Assembly (NCBI RefSeq): GCF_947492405.1
Contig: NZ_CANLMP010000010.1
Location: 109,199 to 173,198 of the forward strand
Origin: an uncultured Aquimarina sp.
Lineage (GTDB): Bacteria; Bacteroidota; Bacteroidia; Flavobacteriales; Flavobacteriaceae
Reading direction: 5' to 3'
Length of the DNA: 64,000 nt
Shown: positions 1-8,093 of the stretch, piece by piece
How positions within the stretch are numbered: position 1 is the first letter of the stretch
Layout of the letters: every line of letters begins with the position of its first letter
The notes under the pieces: generated by a model
Database searches by the model: none
Told to the model about the DNA's origin: nothing
Seen by the model: the letters and a program-made list of their open reading frames with translations, nothing else
Translations under genes and position numbers: made by a program

Positions 1-135
1 AATGAATTTATTAAGTTAACTTAATGTTATGCTTATGAAATCTTTGTGTTAGTTTATCGTTTCCTGGATGAATGTTTATCGATACTTCATTTTAACCTAG
101 TATATTTACGATTAGTGATGTAATTCAATAAAGAA

Positions 136-819
136 ATGAATAAAAAGGATATTACAATTTTACTAGTAGATGATGAGCCGGATATTTTAGAAATTGTAGG
201 CTATAATCTAACCGCAGAAGGCTATAATGTCTTAACAGCAGAGAATGGTATCGAGGCTGTTAAAATTGCTAAAAAGAAAAACCCACATTTGATCATACTC
301 GATGTAATGATGCCAGAGATGGATGGGATCGAAGCATGTGAACAGATTCGTAAAATACCGGATTTACAAAATACAATTATCACATTTTTAACCGCACGTG
401 GAGAAGATTACTCACAAGTAGCAGGTTTTGACGCTGGTGCGGATGATTATATTACGAAACCAATTCGTCCGAAAGTATTAGTAAGTAAAGTAAAAGCCTT
501 ACTTCGTAGGTTAAAAGAAGATGATTCATCTGAGAATGTAGTTAAGATCGGAAACCTTGTTATTAATAGGGATGAATATAAGATCATTAAGGATAAAAAA
601 GAGATTATATTACCTAGGAAAGAATTTGAATTATTATCTTTATTGGCATCAAAGCCTGGTAAAGTTTTTAAAAGAGAAGATATCTTGGATAAAGTCTGGG
701 GGAATGAGGTTATTGTTGGTGGACGTACCATAGATGTGCATATTCGAAAGCTAAGAGAAAAACTTGGCGATGATAGTTTTAAAACCATAAAAGGAGTTGG
801 CTATAAGTTTGTAATATAA
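136..819 (+). CDS. OmpR/PhoB-family response regulator
   Basis: This is a DNA-binding response regulator of 227 aa. An N-terminal receiver domain (about residues 6-120) has the acidic pair VDDE at 11-14, the phospho-acceptor Asp56 in LDVMMP, and a KP pair after DDYIT. A C-terminal winged helix (about 130-227) ends in GRTIDVHIRKLREKL and KGVGYKF, typical of the OmpR/PhoB class. The start is ATG 136, after an A-rich leader. Its stop lies one base before the start of the histidine kinase gene, so the two are certainly co-transcribed and form a cognate pair. The signal sensed cannot be read from sequence; a PhoB-like role is possible but not shown. Confidence 0.95.
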   Translation: MNKKDITILLVDDEPDILEIVGYNLTAEGYNVLTAENGIEAVKIAKKKNPHLIILDVMMPEMDGIEACEQIRKIPDLQNTIITFLTARGEDYSQVAGFDAGADDYITKPIRPKVLVSKVKALLRRLKEDDSSENVVKIGNLVINRDEYKIIKDKKEIILPRKEFELLSLLASKPGKVFKREDILDKVWGNEVIVGGRTIDVHIRKLREKLGDDSFKTIKGVGYKFVI

Positions 820-820
820 A

Positions 821-1900
821 ATGGCAGAAAATTTTAAGAGATCGTATAGGTTTGCTTACCTTTCGTCTTTATACATAACATTATTACTAACGCTCTTAAT
901 GAGCGTTTTTTTGTACGTTCAAGGTCGATTTAATTTTCTGTTCTTGGCAATTTTCGTGATTGTTTGTTATGCAGTATCTTTTCTAATAATTCAGTATCGA
1001 GTTCAAAAATTTATTTATCGCAGAGTTCGAAAAATCTATGACGATATCGAAATGCTCGATGTCGATACCGTTGGTGAAAGTCCTGTGACTACAGATATGA
1101 AAACTTTAATAAAAGAAGTTGAAAAATTTGCTCAGAAACGAAAGACAGAAATAGAAACCTTAAAAATAAGAGAAGATTATCGTAAAGAATTTATGGGGAA
1201 TGTTTCTCATGAGCTAAAAACACCGTTGTTTACAGTACAAGGATATATATTAACACTTCTGGATGGGGCAATGGATGACCCTGCAATTCTTGATAAATAC
1301 CTTAATCGTGCAAATAAAGGAGTAGAGCGACTTATTTATATTGTAAAAGATCTGGATATGATTACTAAACTAGAAGTAGGTGATCTAAATCTTAATTACA
1401 CTAATTTTGATATTATAGAACTAGTGCAAAGCGTTTTTGATTTATTCGAAATGAAAGCATCAAAAAAGAATATAGCTCTAACTTTTGACATGAATTATCA
1501 GGAACCTGTTATGGTCCACGCAGATAAGGAGAGAATTCAACAAGTACTATCTAACTTGATCGTTAATTCTATTAAGTATGGGAAAGAAGATGGTACCACA
1601 GAGGTTAGTATAGAGAATTTAATTCGAAATAAGGTCATTGTTAGAGTTACGGATAATGGAGAAGGTATTGCACAAGCACATATACCTAGATTGTTCGAGC
1701 GTTTTTATAGAGTTGACAAAAGTGGGTCACGTAAAGAAGGAGGTTCTGGACTTGGATTAGCTATTGTTAAACATATCATTGAAGCACACCATGAACGTAT
1801 CTACGTCGAAAGTGATTATCGAATAGGAAGTGAATTTTCATTTACTTTGGAAAAAGTGAAAAAGTTCCCCGTAGTCGATGTCGGTACTAAAACTGCTTAA
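821..1900 (+). CDS. Sensor histidine kinase, PhoR-like
   Basis: This 359-aa kinase is the partner of the response regulator just upstream. Two hydrophobic segments (about residues 14-31 and 38-54) lie close together, so there is almost no periplasmic sensor domain. A HisKA domain follows, with the phospho-accepting His130 in NVSHELKTPL. Then comes a HATPase domain with the N box (LIVNSIKYG), G1 box (VTDNGEGI) and G2 box (GGSGLGLAIV). The lack of an extracytoplasmic domain suggests it senses membrane or cytoplasmic state or a partner protein. Its last 63 bases overlap the 3' end of the convergent glycosyltransferase gene on the other strand. Confidence 0.95.
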   Translation: MAENFKRSYRFAYLSSLYITLLLTLLMSVFLYVQGRFNFLFLAIFVIVCYAVSFLIIQYRVQKFIYRRVRKIYDDIEMLDVDTVGESPVTTDMKTLIKEVEKFAQKRKTEIETLKIREDYRKEFMGNVSHELKTPLFTVQGYILTLLDGAMDDPAILDKYLNRANKGVERLIYIVKDLDMITKLEVGDLNLNYTNFDIIELVQSVFDLFEMKASKKNIALTFDMNYQEPVMVHADKERIQQVLSNLIVNSIKYGKEDGTTEVSIENLIRNKVIVRVTDNGEGIAQAHIPRLFERFYRVDKSGSRKEGGSGLGLAIVKHIIEAHHERIYVESDYRIGSEFSFTLEKVKKFPVVDVGTKTA

Positions 1901-2893
1901 CCCTTTATAAGCATTTAGATCATATAACTTTTTTAGTGTAAATTCATTTTGTTTACAACTAGGGACAAGCTTATTCGAAGTAAGCCTTTCAGCGAGATAT
2001 TCTTGCTCAAATTGTCCGGGAGTTGGTATAAAAAATGCTCTTTTCTTCAATTTAGCAAGATCCATTACCGTAGTGTATCCGGATCGTGAAATGATCATGT
2101 TACTACTGTTAATTGTATTTTGTAATGCTAAACCTGTTAGATAATTATGTATGGTAATATTATTTTTAATATAAGTCTTCTGATTTTCCTCAATAATACC
2201 TCTAACAAAAACTATTTTTTTATCACTACGCTCGAATTCTTGAAATAATTTTTGCTCCAACATTGTACGCTGTGGTTCCGGGCCTGATAGCAATACCATG
2301 ATATCATATTTTTTAGGTAGATTTTGATAGGTAAACCTGCTTAAAGGTCCAAGATATGTAACTGGTATATTACTTCTTTTGGGATGCCCAAGTTCTCCAC
2401 TTAAACTTGGATCATCCGCCATATCCGGTACCCAGCATACGTCAAATTTCTTAATATATTTATTGTGAATTTTTGTGCTAATAGAAGTTGTTTTACCGCT
2501 GAGAACCGTGAGTTGATGCGTAATGAATACAGAGGGTACACTTTTATGCCTCACTCCCATTCTGTTATCAGAGATAATACCATAAAAATTGTCAGATTCT
2601 ATAATACGTTTTGTTACCTTTTTTTCGGTAGTAATGGCGTGTGCTATTTTAGGACTATTTAAGAGCATTTTTAACTTAAAATTGCTAGCTTTTTTAGAGT
2701 ATTCTATGTTATATGAAGGAATTTCTTCCGATTTTAAATCGGGGAACTCCTTTTTTAATAAAGCAAGTGCTGCTCCATCCGAAGCTATAACAGGCTCTAA
2801 ACCTTCCTTAATTAAGGCATTTATTATTGGAATACATCGAGTCGCATGACCCAATCCCCAATTTAGTGGTGCTACAAGTACTTTTTTACTCAA
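1838..2893 (-). CDS. Glycosyltransferase, MurG/GT28-like
   Basis: This 351-aa protein looks like a GT-B fold glycosyltransferase. The N-terminus has a Rossmann start (KVLVAPLNWGLGHATRC, about residues 4-20) with the GLGHA loop seen in MurG-like enzymes. The C-terminal half contains NMIISRSGYTTVMDLAKLKK, which matches the sugar-nucleotide site of the GT28 C-terminal domain, followed by a PTPGQFEQEYLA segment. This arrangement is common in Bacteroidota proteins annotated as UDP-N-acetylglucosamine transferase-like. The acceptor is unknown. The reading frame runs 63 bases into the opposite-strand kinase gene, and the overlapping C-terminal tail may be species-specific. Confidence 0.85.
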   Translation of the reverse strand: MSKKVLVAPLNWGLGHATRCIPIINALIKEGLEPVIASDGAALALLKKEFPDLKSEEIPSYNIEYSKKASNFKLKMLLNSPKIAHAITTEKKVTKRIIESDNFYGIISDNRMGVRHKSVPSVFITHQLTVLSGKTTSISTKIHNKYIKKFDVCWVPDMADDPSLSGELGHPKRSNIPVTYLGPLSRFTYQNLPKKYDIMVLLSGPEPQRTMLEQKLFQEFERSDKKIVFVRGIIEENQKTYIKNNITIHNYLTGLALQNTINSSNMIISRSGYTTVMDLAKLKKRAFFIPTPGQFEQEYLAERLTSNKLVPSCKQNEFTLKKLYDLNAYKGLSSFSTDIDYGELFHFFQSK

Positions 2894-3198
2894 AATCAGT
2901 TGCTTTGTAAGTTAATTATTGAAAAAACGCATTGTCTTATTTTTAAAATTAATAGTATTCTTCTAAGTATATATTTCCTTAATTTTACCAAAAAATTATG
3001 TTTAGGTTAGTGAAGCTTTATATTCAAAAGTGAAATACGCTGAATGTAATAGACGAACTAATCCTGTTGTAGAAAGGGATATACATAGTAATTATGTTTT
3101 GGAGTTTAAGATGGTAAACTTCTTTATTGATGAAGTATTTTAAACCTGGTGTAACATAAAACGAGTTATAGAGTCAAATAGATATAGAAGTAGAATAG
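2894..3198. other. Intergenic region between divergent genes
   Basis: This 305-base gap separates the divergent glycosyltransferase and trmB genes and should hold both promoters. No RNA gene or strong hairpin is visible. A short open frame (about 3006-3143) has no start of quality and no recognisable product, so it is not called as a gene. Confidence 0.5.
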
Positions 3199-3873
3199 GT
3201 GGGAAGCAAGAATAAATTAAAACGTTTTAACGAGAACAAAACTTTTCATAATGTAGTAGAACCTACACGAGAAGAGGTATTGAACAATTCTTTAGGGTAT
3301 AAAGGAAAATGGAGAGAGAAGTTCTTTAAGAATGAAAATCCAATTGTATTAGAGTTAGGGTGCGGTAAAGGAGAATATACAGTAGGATTGGCAGAAAAGT
3401 ATCCTGATAAGAATTTTATGGGGATAGATATCAAGGGAGCTCGTTTCTGGCGGGGTGCCAAGACAGCTATAGAGAAAGAAATGAGTAATGTAGGTTTTAT
3501 TCGAACTCAGATAGAATTAGTAGATCATATATTCGATACAAACGAAATTGATGAAATATGGATAACGTTTCCAGATCCTCAAATAAAGTACAAACGGACA
3601 AAACATAGGATGACTAACCATGTGTTTTTGCAGCGTTATAAGAAAGTTCTGAAACCAGATGGTATCATGCATCTTAAAACAGATAGCGAATTTATGCATG
3701 GGTATACATTAGGCTTATTACATGGTGAAGGACACGAGGTGTTATATGCCAATCATAATGTGTACCATCAAGAAGGTTCTCCCGAGGAGGTAACAGCTAT
3801 CCAGACTTTTTATGAAAAACAATACTTAGAAAAAAATAAACCTATAACTTACATCCAGTTTAAAATTACCTAA
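3199..3873 (+). CDS. trmB: tRNA (guanine-N7-)-methyltransferase TrmB
   Basis: TrmB methylates G46 in the variable loop of tRNAs using S-adenosylmethionine. The 224-aa protein has the SAM-binding motif VLELGCGKGEYT (about residues 49-60), the acidic FMGIDIKG strand, and the family signature FPDPQIKYKRTKHRM. The start is GTG 3199: the product begins MGSKNKLKRF, the usual flavobacterial TrmB N-terminus, which supports a GTG start over any internal ATG. The LysE-type gene follows 13 bases downstream, and an alkyltransferase-like gene overlaps that, so the three probably form one transcript. Confidence 0.95.
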   Translation: MGSKNKLKRFNENKTFHNVVEPTREEVLNNSLGYKGKWREKFFKNENPIVLELGCGKGEYTVGLAEKYPDKNFMGIDIKGARFWRGAKTAIEKEMSNVGFIRTQIELVDHIFDTNEIDEIWITFPDPQIKYKRTKHRMTNHVFLQRYKKVLKPDGIMHLKTDSEFMHGYTLGLLHGEGHEVLYANHNVYHQEGSPEEVTAIQTFYEKQYLEKNKPITYIQFKIT

Positions 3874-3886
3874 TTGCGTCATCGAT

Positions 3887-4522
3887 TTGGAAACAACTAA
3901 ACTATTTCTCGTCACATTTTTTGCATCCTTGGTTGGGGTAATTCCACCTGGACTGATTAATATGACTGTTGCTAAAACTTGTTTAGAAAGAGGAAAGAAA
4001 AATGGAATCTTAGTAGCAATAGGAGCTTCGGTTGTTGTTTTTATTCAAGCGTTATTCGCTATTTTACTGGCAAAATATATTTTTTTTAATCCTTATGTGA
4101 AAAATATGCTTCTCAGAACAGGAGCAGTTGTGTTTTTTCTAATGGCTATTTATTTTTTTGTTAAGGCAAAACAAAGAAGGACCAAGATCAAAGTATATAA
4201 ACATGCGGGTTCCCGTAGCCTCTTTAAAGGAATGATGATGTCAGCAATTAATGTACTGCCTATCCCTTATTTCTGTACAATTGCTGCGGCTATGAGTGTA
4301 AGTGGGAAAATAGAATATGATGCATTAAGGATTGTGATATTTGGTATTGCTGCCGGAATCGGGACTTTTGTAACCTTATATTTTTATGTATTTTCTTTTC
4401 TTAAGATTGAAAAGAAAACAGCATCTATAACTAAATATTCTAACTATTTTATGGGGATATTGATGTTGATTTTAGTAATGTTAACTTTAGCTAGAATAAT
4501 TTATACTTGGGATGAAGGATAA
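3887..4522 (+). CDS. LysE-family amino acid exporter
   Basis: This 211-aa membrane protein of the LysE/RhtB type probably exports amino acids or similar small metabolites. About six hydrophobic segments are visible. The first carries the family-typical VGVIPPGLINMTVAKTCLERG motif, where the PPG kink resembles the PGP motif of LysE transporters. The start is TTG 3887, because no ATG occurs before the conserved first helix. The 3' end overlaps the next gene by 11 bases, which points to translational coupling. The substrate is unknown. Confidence 0.85.
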   Translation: METTKLFLVTFFASLVGVIPPGLINMTVAKTCLERGKKNGILVAIGASVVVFIQALFAILLAKYIFFNPYVKNMLLRTGAVVFFLMAIYFFVKAKQRRTKIKVYKHAGSRSLFKGMMMSAINVLPIPYFCTIAAAMSVSGKIEYDALRIVIFGIAAGIGTFVTLYFYVFSFLKIEKKTASITKYSNYFMGILMLILVMLTLARIIYTWDEG

Positions 4523-4850
4523 GAATACAAACGAAAATTTCTTTGATCGAGTTTACGAAGTAGCAAAACTGATTCCGTATGGTAGAATTACTTCTTATGG
4601 AGCGATTGCTAAATACCTCGGTGCAGCAAGAAGTGCCCGAATGGTAGGTTGGGCTATGAATGCTTCTGGTAAACAAGAAGATGTGCCTGCTCATAGAGTG
4701 GTAAATAGAAAAGGAATTCTCACCGGTAAACATCATTTTGATGGAACAAATTTAATGCAGCAACTACTCGAAAATGAAGGCGTAGAAGTAATAGATAATC
4801 AAATACAAGATTTCGAAAAATTGTTTTGGGATCCTATGAAGGAATTATGA
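4512..4850 (+). CDS. Alkyltransferase-like (ATL) DNA-binding protein
   Basis: This 112-aa protein corresponds to the DNA-binding domain of O6-alkylguanine-DNA alkyltransferase (MGMT/Ogt). It keeps the helix-turn-helix region (IPYGRITSYGAIAKYLG) with the RSARMVG arginine-finger helix and the loop VPAHRVVNRKG. The catalytic Cys of the usual PCHRV motif is Ala here, so it cannot accept an alkyl group. This is the defining feature of ATL proteins, which flag O6-alkylguanine for nucleotide excision repair. ATLs often have Trp or Ala at this position. The gene overlaps the LysE-type gene by 11 bases. Confidence 0.9.
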   Translation: MKDKNTNENFFDRVYEVAKLIPYGRITSYGAIAKYLGAARSARMVGWAMNASGKQEDVPAHRVVNRKGILTGKHHFDGTNLMQQLLENEGVEVIDNQIQDFEKLFWDPMKEL

Positions 4851-4859
4851 TTTTCTAAT

Positions 4860-4888
4860 ATTTCCTGATTTTTCAAAAATTAGGAAAT
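4860..4888. terminator. Hairpin between convergent genes
   Basis: A 14-bp inverted repeat with one mismatch and a 1-base loop (arms 4860-4873 and 4875-4888) lies just after the ATL stop and before the convergent outer membrane gene. It is AT-rich and lacks a clear U-run, so termination is plausible but not certain. Confidence 0.45.
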
Positions 4889-5048
4889 AATAGGATAAAC
4901 TGCATCAGGGATAGTAGCCCTTCGACACCTATCTGCCTATGGAGGAGGCTCAGGACAAGCTTCATCCTTTTTTGTTGTCGTGCGTAGCTTAGCGAAGCAG
5001 GCAAACAAAAAATATAGCGAATAGCCTGCCCGGATGCCCTTATAACCC

Positions 5049-5873
5049 TTAAAAAGAAATACCTGCGCCAATAGAAAACATAGAGAAATCCTGGTTTCCA
5101 ATCTTCAGGTGTTCATATCCACCAGATATCTTATAACGATTCACGTGATAATTTAATGTCCCAGTAAACTTATTAACTGTCCGATTATTGATAAAGGTTT
5201 GGTTAAAGACAGTTTCTACACTCAATGGTTTCGCAAAAAAAAGTTCAGCACCCAAACCATAGGTAAAACCTAACTCATCCACTTCTCCATCCACATAGGC
5301 AGCTCCTATGCCCCACCATGCATTAAATAGCTCAGTTCTTACCCGGTGATATTTAACTAACGCTGTATACATTGCAAGGGAATTATCTCCAAAATTAGTG
5401 TTTTCCTCCCATAACTGAAGATAATCACCTTCGAGACTGATTCGTTTTAAAAACCAAATTTCTCCATTAAAATGATTTCCATACAATTTACCGTTTTCGG
5501 CAATAAATCTATTTGATATTGTCGTTCTAAAAATTTCGGTGTCATCACCCCATTCATAAGAGTAATTTCCTTTTGTTTTATTGTAATAAGGGTATTTGGT
5601 AATAGAAGCATCGCTAGCACCGTATTCTTTTTCAATAGGTGTTTCAAACACTAATCCATATGTGATACCCCAAAATATACTTACAAACAATTCACTGAAG
5701 GTATCCGCAACAAAACTATTTTCTGAGTCAGAAGAGCTGTTGTCATATCTTGAGTTAGAAATGCTCCTCCTTTCCTTTTTTGATAAACTTTTTTCTGCTT
5801 TTTCCAGTTTCCCTTGACTATTCCCTTGGTAAGTAAAAAAGGATAAGAATAAAATAAATGATATGTGTTTCAT
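5049..5873 (-). CDS. Putative outer membrane beta-barrel protein
   Basis: This 274-aa secreted protein has no family I can name. Residues 1-19 form a signal peptide ending near GNSQG. A charged, low-complexity stretch (about 20-55) follows, then many alternating beta-strand segments ending in Phe (MFSIGAGISF), the usual last strand of an outer membrane barrel in Gram-negatives. The Tyr/Trp/Gly-rich C-terminal half fits a small barrel of 8-10 strands. It is transcribed alone, convergent with the trmB unit. Confidence 0.65.
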   Translation of the reverse strand: MKHISFILFLSFFTYQGNSQGKLEKAEKSLSKKERRSISNSRYDNSSSDSENSFVADTFSELFVSIFWGITYGLVFETPIEKEYGASDASITKYPYYNKTKGNYSYEWGDDTEIFRTTISNRFIAENGKLYGNHFNGEIWFLKRISLEGDYLQLWEENTNFGDNSLAMYTALVKYHRVRTELFNAWWGIGAAYVDGEVDELGFTYGLGAELFFAKPLSVETVFNQTFINNRTVNKFTGTLNYHVNRYKISGGYEHLKIGNQDFSMFSIGAGISF

Positions 5874-6064
5874 AAAATGATTGTGTGGAATTTTGAATAG
5901 GGAATTATCACGAATTATACCATTTTTTAAAATATGTTATCATTACCTCCGATAGAGCTATAAATCATTTCAATTTAGGAACTTTATAATCTTAACTTTT
6001 CGACCTATCTTTGCCTTTAGAATCATTCTAGATTGATTCATTGTTAGAAAAAGAAATAATACTC

Positions 6065-7207
6065 ATGAAGTTAGAAAAGTCAGATATATTAAAAGCGTTA
6101 GAGACGATTACGGTTGCTGGAGAAGGGAAGAATATGGTAGAGAGCGGAGCTGTAAAAAATGTAATCACATTTGGAGATGAAGTGATCGTTGATTTAGAGT
6201 TGTCTACACCCGCATTACATATCAAAAAGCGAGCAGAAGTTGACGTAATGAAAGCTATTCATGATAAAGTATATGAAAAAGCCAAAATTAAGGTGAATAT
6301 CAAAGTAGAAGCTCCTGCAGCTAAACAGCCTGAAAAAAATGTAATTAAAGGGAAGCCGATTCCTGGAATTAAAAATATTATTGCAGTTGCTTCTGGAAAA
6401 GGAGGAGTTGGTAAATCCACAGTGACTTCTAATTTAGCTGTTACTTTATCAAAAATGGGCTTTAGTGTTGGATTATTAGACGCAGATATATACGGACCTT
6501 CCGCACCGATTATGTTCGATGTAGAAAGAGAAAGACCCTTATCTGTAAAAGTAGGAGATAAATCTAAAATGAAACCTGTTGAAAATTATGGAGTTAAAAT
6601 ATTATCCATAGGATTTTTTACACAACCTAATCAAGCAGTAGTTTGGAGAGGTCCTATGGCTGCAAAAGCATTAAATCAGATGATCTTTGATGCAGCTTGG
6701 GGAGAATTAGATTTCTTACTATTAGATTTGCCTCCAGGAACAGGTGATATTCACTTATCTATTATGCAATCTCTGCCGATTACCGGAGCGGTTGTAGTTA
6801 GTACACCTCAGAATGTAGCACTTGCTGATGCGAGAAAAGGAGTAGCAATGTTTCAACAAGAAAGTATTAGTGTTCCTGTGCTAGGGATCATAGAAAATAT
6901 GGCATATTTTACTCCAGAAGAGCTTCCTAATAATAAATATTATATCTTTGGTAAAGAAGGTGCTAAACATCTTGCAGAAGATATTGATGTTCCGTTCTTA
7001 GGAGAAATACCTTTAGTACAAAGTATACGTGAGGCAGGAGATGTAGGTCGTCCGGCTGCATTGCAAACAGCCACTCCTATAGAAAAAGCTTTTGAAGAAT
7101 TGACAAGGAATGTTGTGCAGGAAGTAGTAGACAGAAATGAAAATCTACCACCTACTGAGGCGATTAAAATAACAACAATGGCAGGATGTTCTGCTGTAAA
7201 AAAATAA
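6065..7207 (+). CDS. mrp: Mrp/NBP35-family iron-sulfur carrier ATPase
   Basis: This P-loop ATPase of 380 aa carries and inserts Fe-S clusters. An N-terminal MIP18/DUF59-like domain (about residues 1-90) precedes a ParA/MinD-type ATPase domain with the deviant Walker A GKGGVGKST (about 112-120), DADIYGPSAP, and the switch region DLPPGTGD. ATG 6065 is preferred over an in-frame TTG at 6041, because homologues begin at MKLEKSD. The central CPxC motif of many Mrp proteins is absent; the corresponding loop reads MAYFTPEELP, a form often seen in Bacteroidota. A NifU-like gene follows after 3 bases, which supports a role in cluster delivery. Confidence 0.93.
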   Translation: MKLEKSDILKALETITVAGEGKNMVESGAVKNVITFGDEVIVDLELSTPALHIKKRAEVDVMKAIHDKVYEKAKIKVNIKVEAPAAKQPEKNVIKGKPIPGIKNIIAVASGKGGVGKSTVTSNLAVTLSKMGFSVGLLDADIYGPSAPIMFDVERERPLSVKVGDKSKMKPVENYGVKILSIGFFTQPNQAVVWRGPMAAKALNQMIFDAAWGELDFLLLDLPPGTGDIHLSIMQSLPITGAVVVSTPQNVALADARKGVAMFQQESISVPVLGIIENMAYFTPEELPNNKYYIFGKEGAKHLAEDIDVPFLGEIPLVQSIREAGDVGRPAALQTATPIEKAFEELTRNVVQEVVDRNENLPPTEAIKITTMAGCSAVKK

Positions 7208-7210
7208 AAA

Positions 7211-7450
7211 ATGACTTCTGAAGAATTAAAGATTAATGTAGAAAAAGCACTAGATGAAATCCGTCCTTTCTTAGAAAGTGATGGAGGAAATATTTCATTA
7301 GTGGGTATTGAAGATGATAAAAGAGTTAAAGTTCAGCTTGAGGGAGCCTGCGTTGGTTGTAGTGTAAATCAAATGACCCTAAAATCAGGAGTTGAGATGA
7401 CTATTAAAAAGTATGCTCCTCAAATTGAGGAAGTTGTGAACATCGAATAA
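7211..7450 (+). CDS. NifU-like Fe-S scaffold (C-terminal domain type)
   Basis: This 79-aa stand-alone NifU C-terminal domain serves as a scaffold or carrier for Fe-S clusters. It shows the family pattern: EIRPFLESDGGNISLVGI at the N-terminal side and the cluster-binding CVGC motif before SVNQMTLKSGVE. It starts 3 bases after mrp, so the two are one operon acting in Fe-S cluster assembly. A strong terminator follows. Confidence 0.95.
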   Translation: MTSEELKINVEKALDEIRPFLESDGGNISLVGIEDDKRVKVQLEGACVGCSVNQMTLKSGVEMTIKKYAPQIEEVVNIE

Positions 7451-7477
7451 TATAATTTTTTATTAAATTTTAATAAA

Positions 7478-7520
7478 ATATATGCTCAAGAAAAAGATTC
7501 TTCTTGAGCATATATTTTTT
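7478..7520 (+). terminator. Rho-independent terminator after the mrp-nifU operon
   Basis: A perfect 15-bp inverted repeat (arms 7478-7492 and 7501-7515) with an 8-base loop is followed by six T residues. It sits 28 bases after the NifU stop. An upstream in-frame TTG for the next gene falls inside the hairpin, which argues against that start. Confidence 0.9.
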
Positions 7521-7541
7521 AATTCTTATTCTAATAGAATC

Positions 7542-8090
7542 ATGAAAAAATTAATTTATGTAAAGATTCTTAGTTTCATTTTTTTATTTATCGCTTGTAG
7601 ATCAAAAACTACAGAACGTATCGATATAACAAATACGCTATTAGGAAATGACAAACATTTAGAAGTAGAAAAAACAAATAAGAATACTACTCATATAGGT
7701 ATTATAACGAATTCTAATTATGGGACAAGTCATAGTTATAGCTATAAACTTACAGTGAACAACGGAGATATAAATTGGAATGGAGGTACTGCAGAACCTA
7801 AACATCTTCTTTTTTGTAACGATGCTACTTATATTCATTATCTCAAAGAAAAATACATTTCAATAAAATCTAAAGATTCAGTTGGAAATACAATTGAAAG
7901 AGATGGTTATTATGCTGTTCAGAATGTATTCGAACAGTATATTGATAAGCGATATTTTTTTAAACTCTTTGGAGATGATTATTGGGTAGAAGTCTCATCA
8001 GAAAAATATAATCTTCAAAAAGAATCTTGTACTGAATATAGTATCCCAAATGACAATGAGTTATCAATACCAACTACTGTAATAGATTAA
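7542..8090 (+). CDS. Hypothetical lipoprotein
   Basis: This 182-aa protein is of unknown function. Starting at ATG 7542 gives a lipoprotein signal (residues 1-18) with the lipobox FIAC at Cys19. An earlier in-frame TTG at 7482 lies inside the preceding terminator and is rejected. The mature part is polar and Tyr-rich with no recognised motif. The stop lies 3 bases from the 3' end of the convergent acyltransferase gene. Confidence 0.6.
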   Translation: MKKLIYVKILSFIFLFIACRSKTTERIDITNTLLGNDKHLEVEKTNKNTTHIGIITNSNYGTSHSYSYKLTVNNGDINWNGGTAEPKHLLFCNDATYIHYLKEKYISIKSKDSVGNTIERDGYYAVQNVFEQYIDKRYFFKLFGDDYWVEVSSEKYNLQKESCTEYSIPNDNELSIPTTVID

Positions 8091-8093
8091 TAA

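Noticed and set aside
3006..3143. Short frame before trmB
   Set aside because: Only about 38-45 codons, no good start, no known motif; the sequence is likely promoter or leader DNA.
6041..6064. Earlier TTG start for the Mrp gene
   Set aside because: It would add eight residues not expected in the family; ATG 6065 gives the usual MKLEKSD-like N-terminus.
7482..7541. Longer N-terminus for the lipoprotein
   Set aside because: The upstream TTG lies inside the terminator hairpin, and starting there hides the lipoprotein signal.
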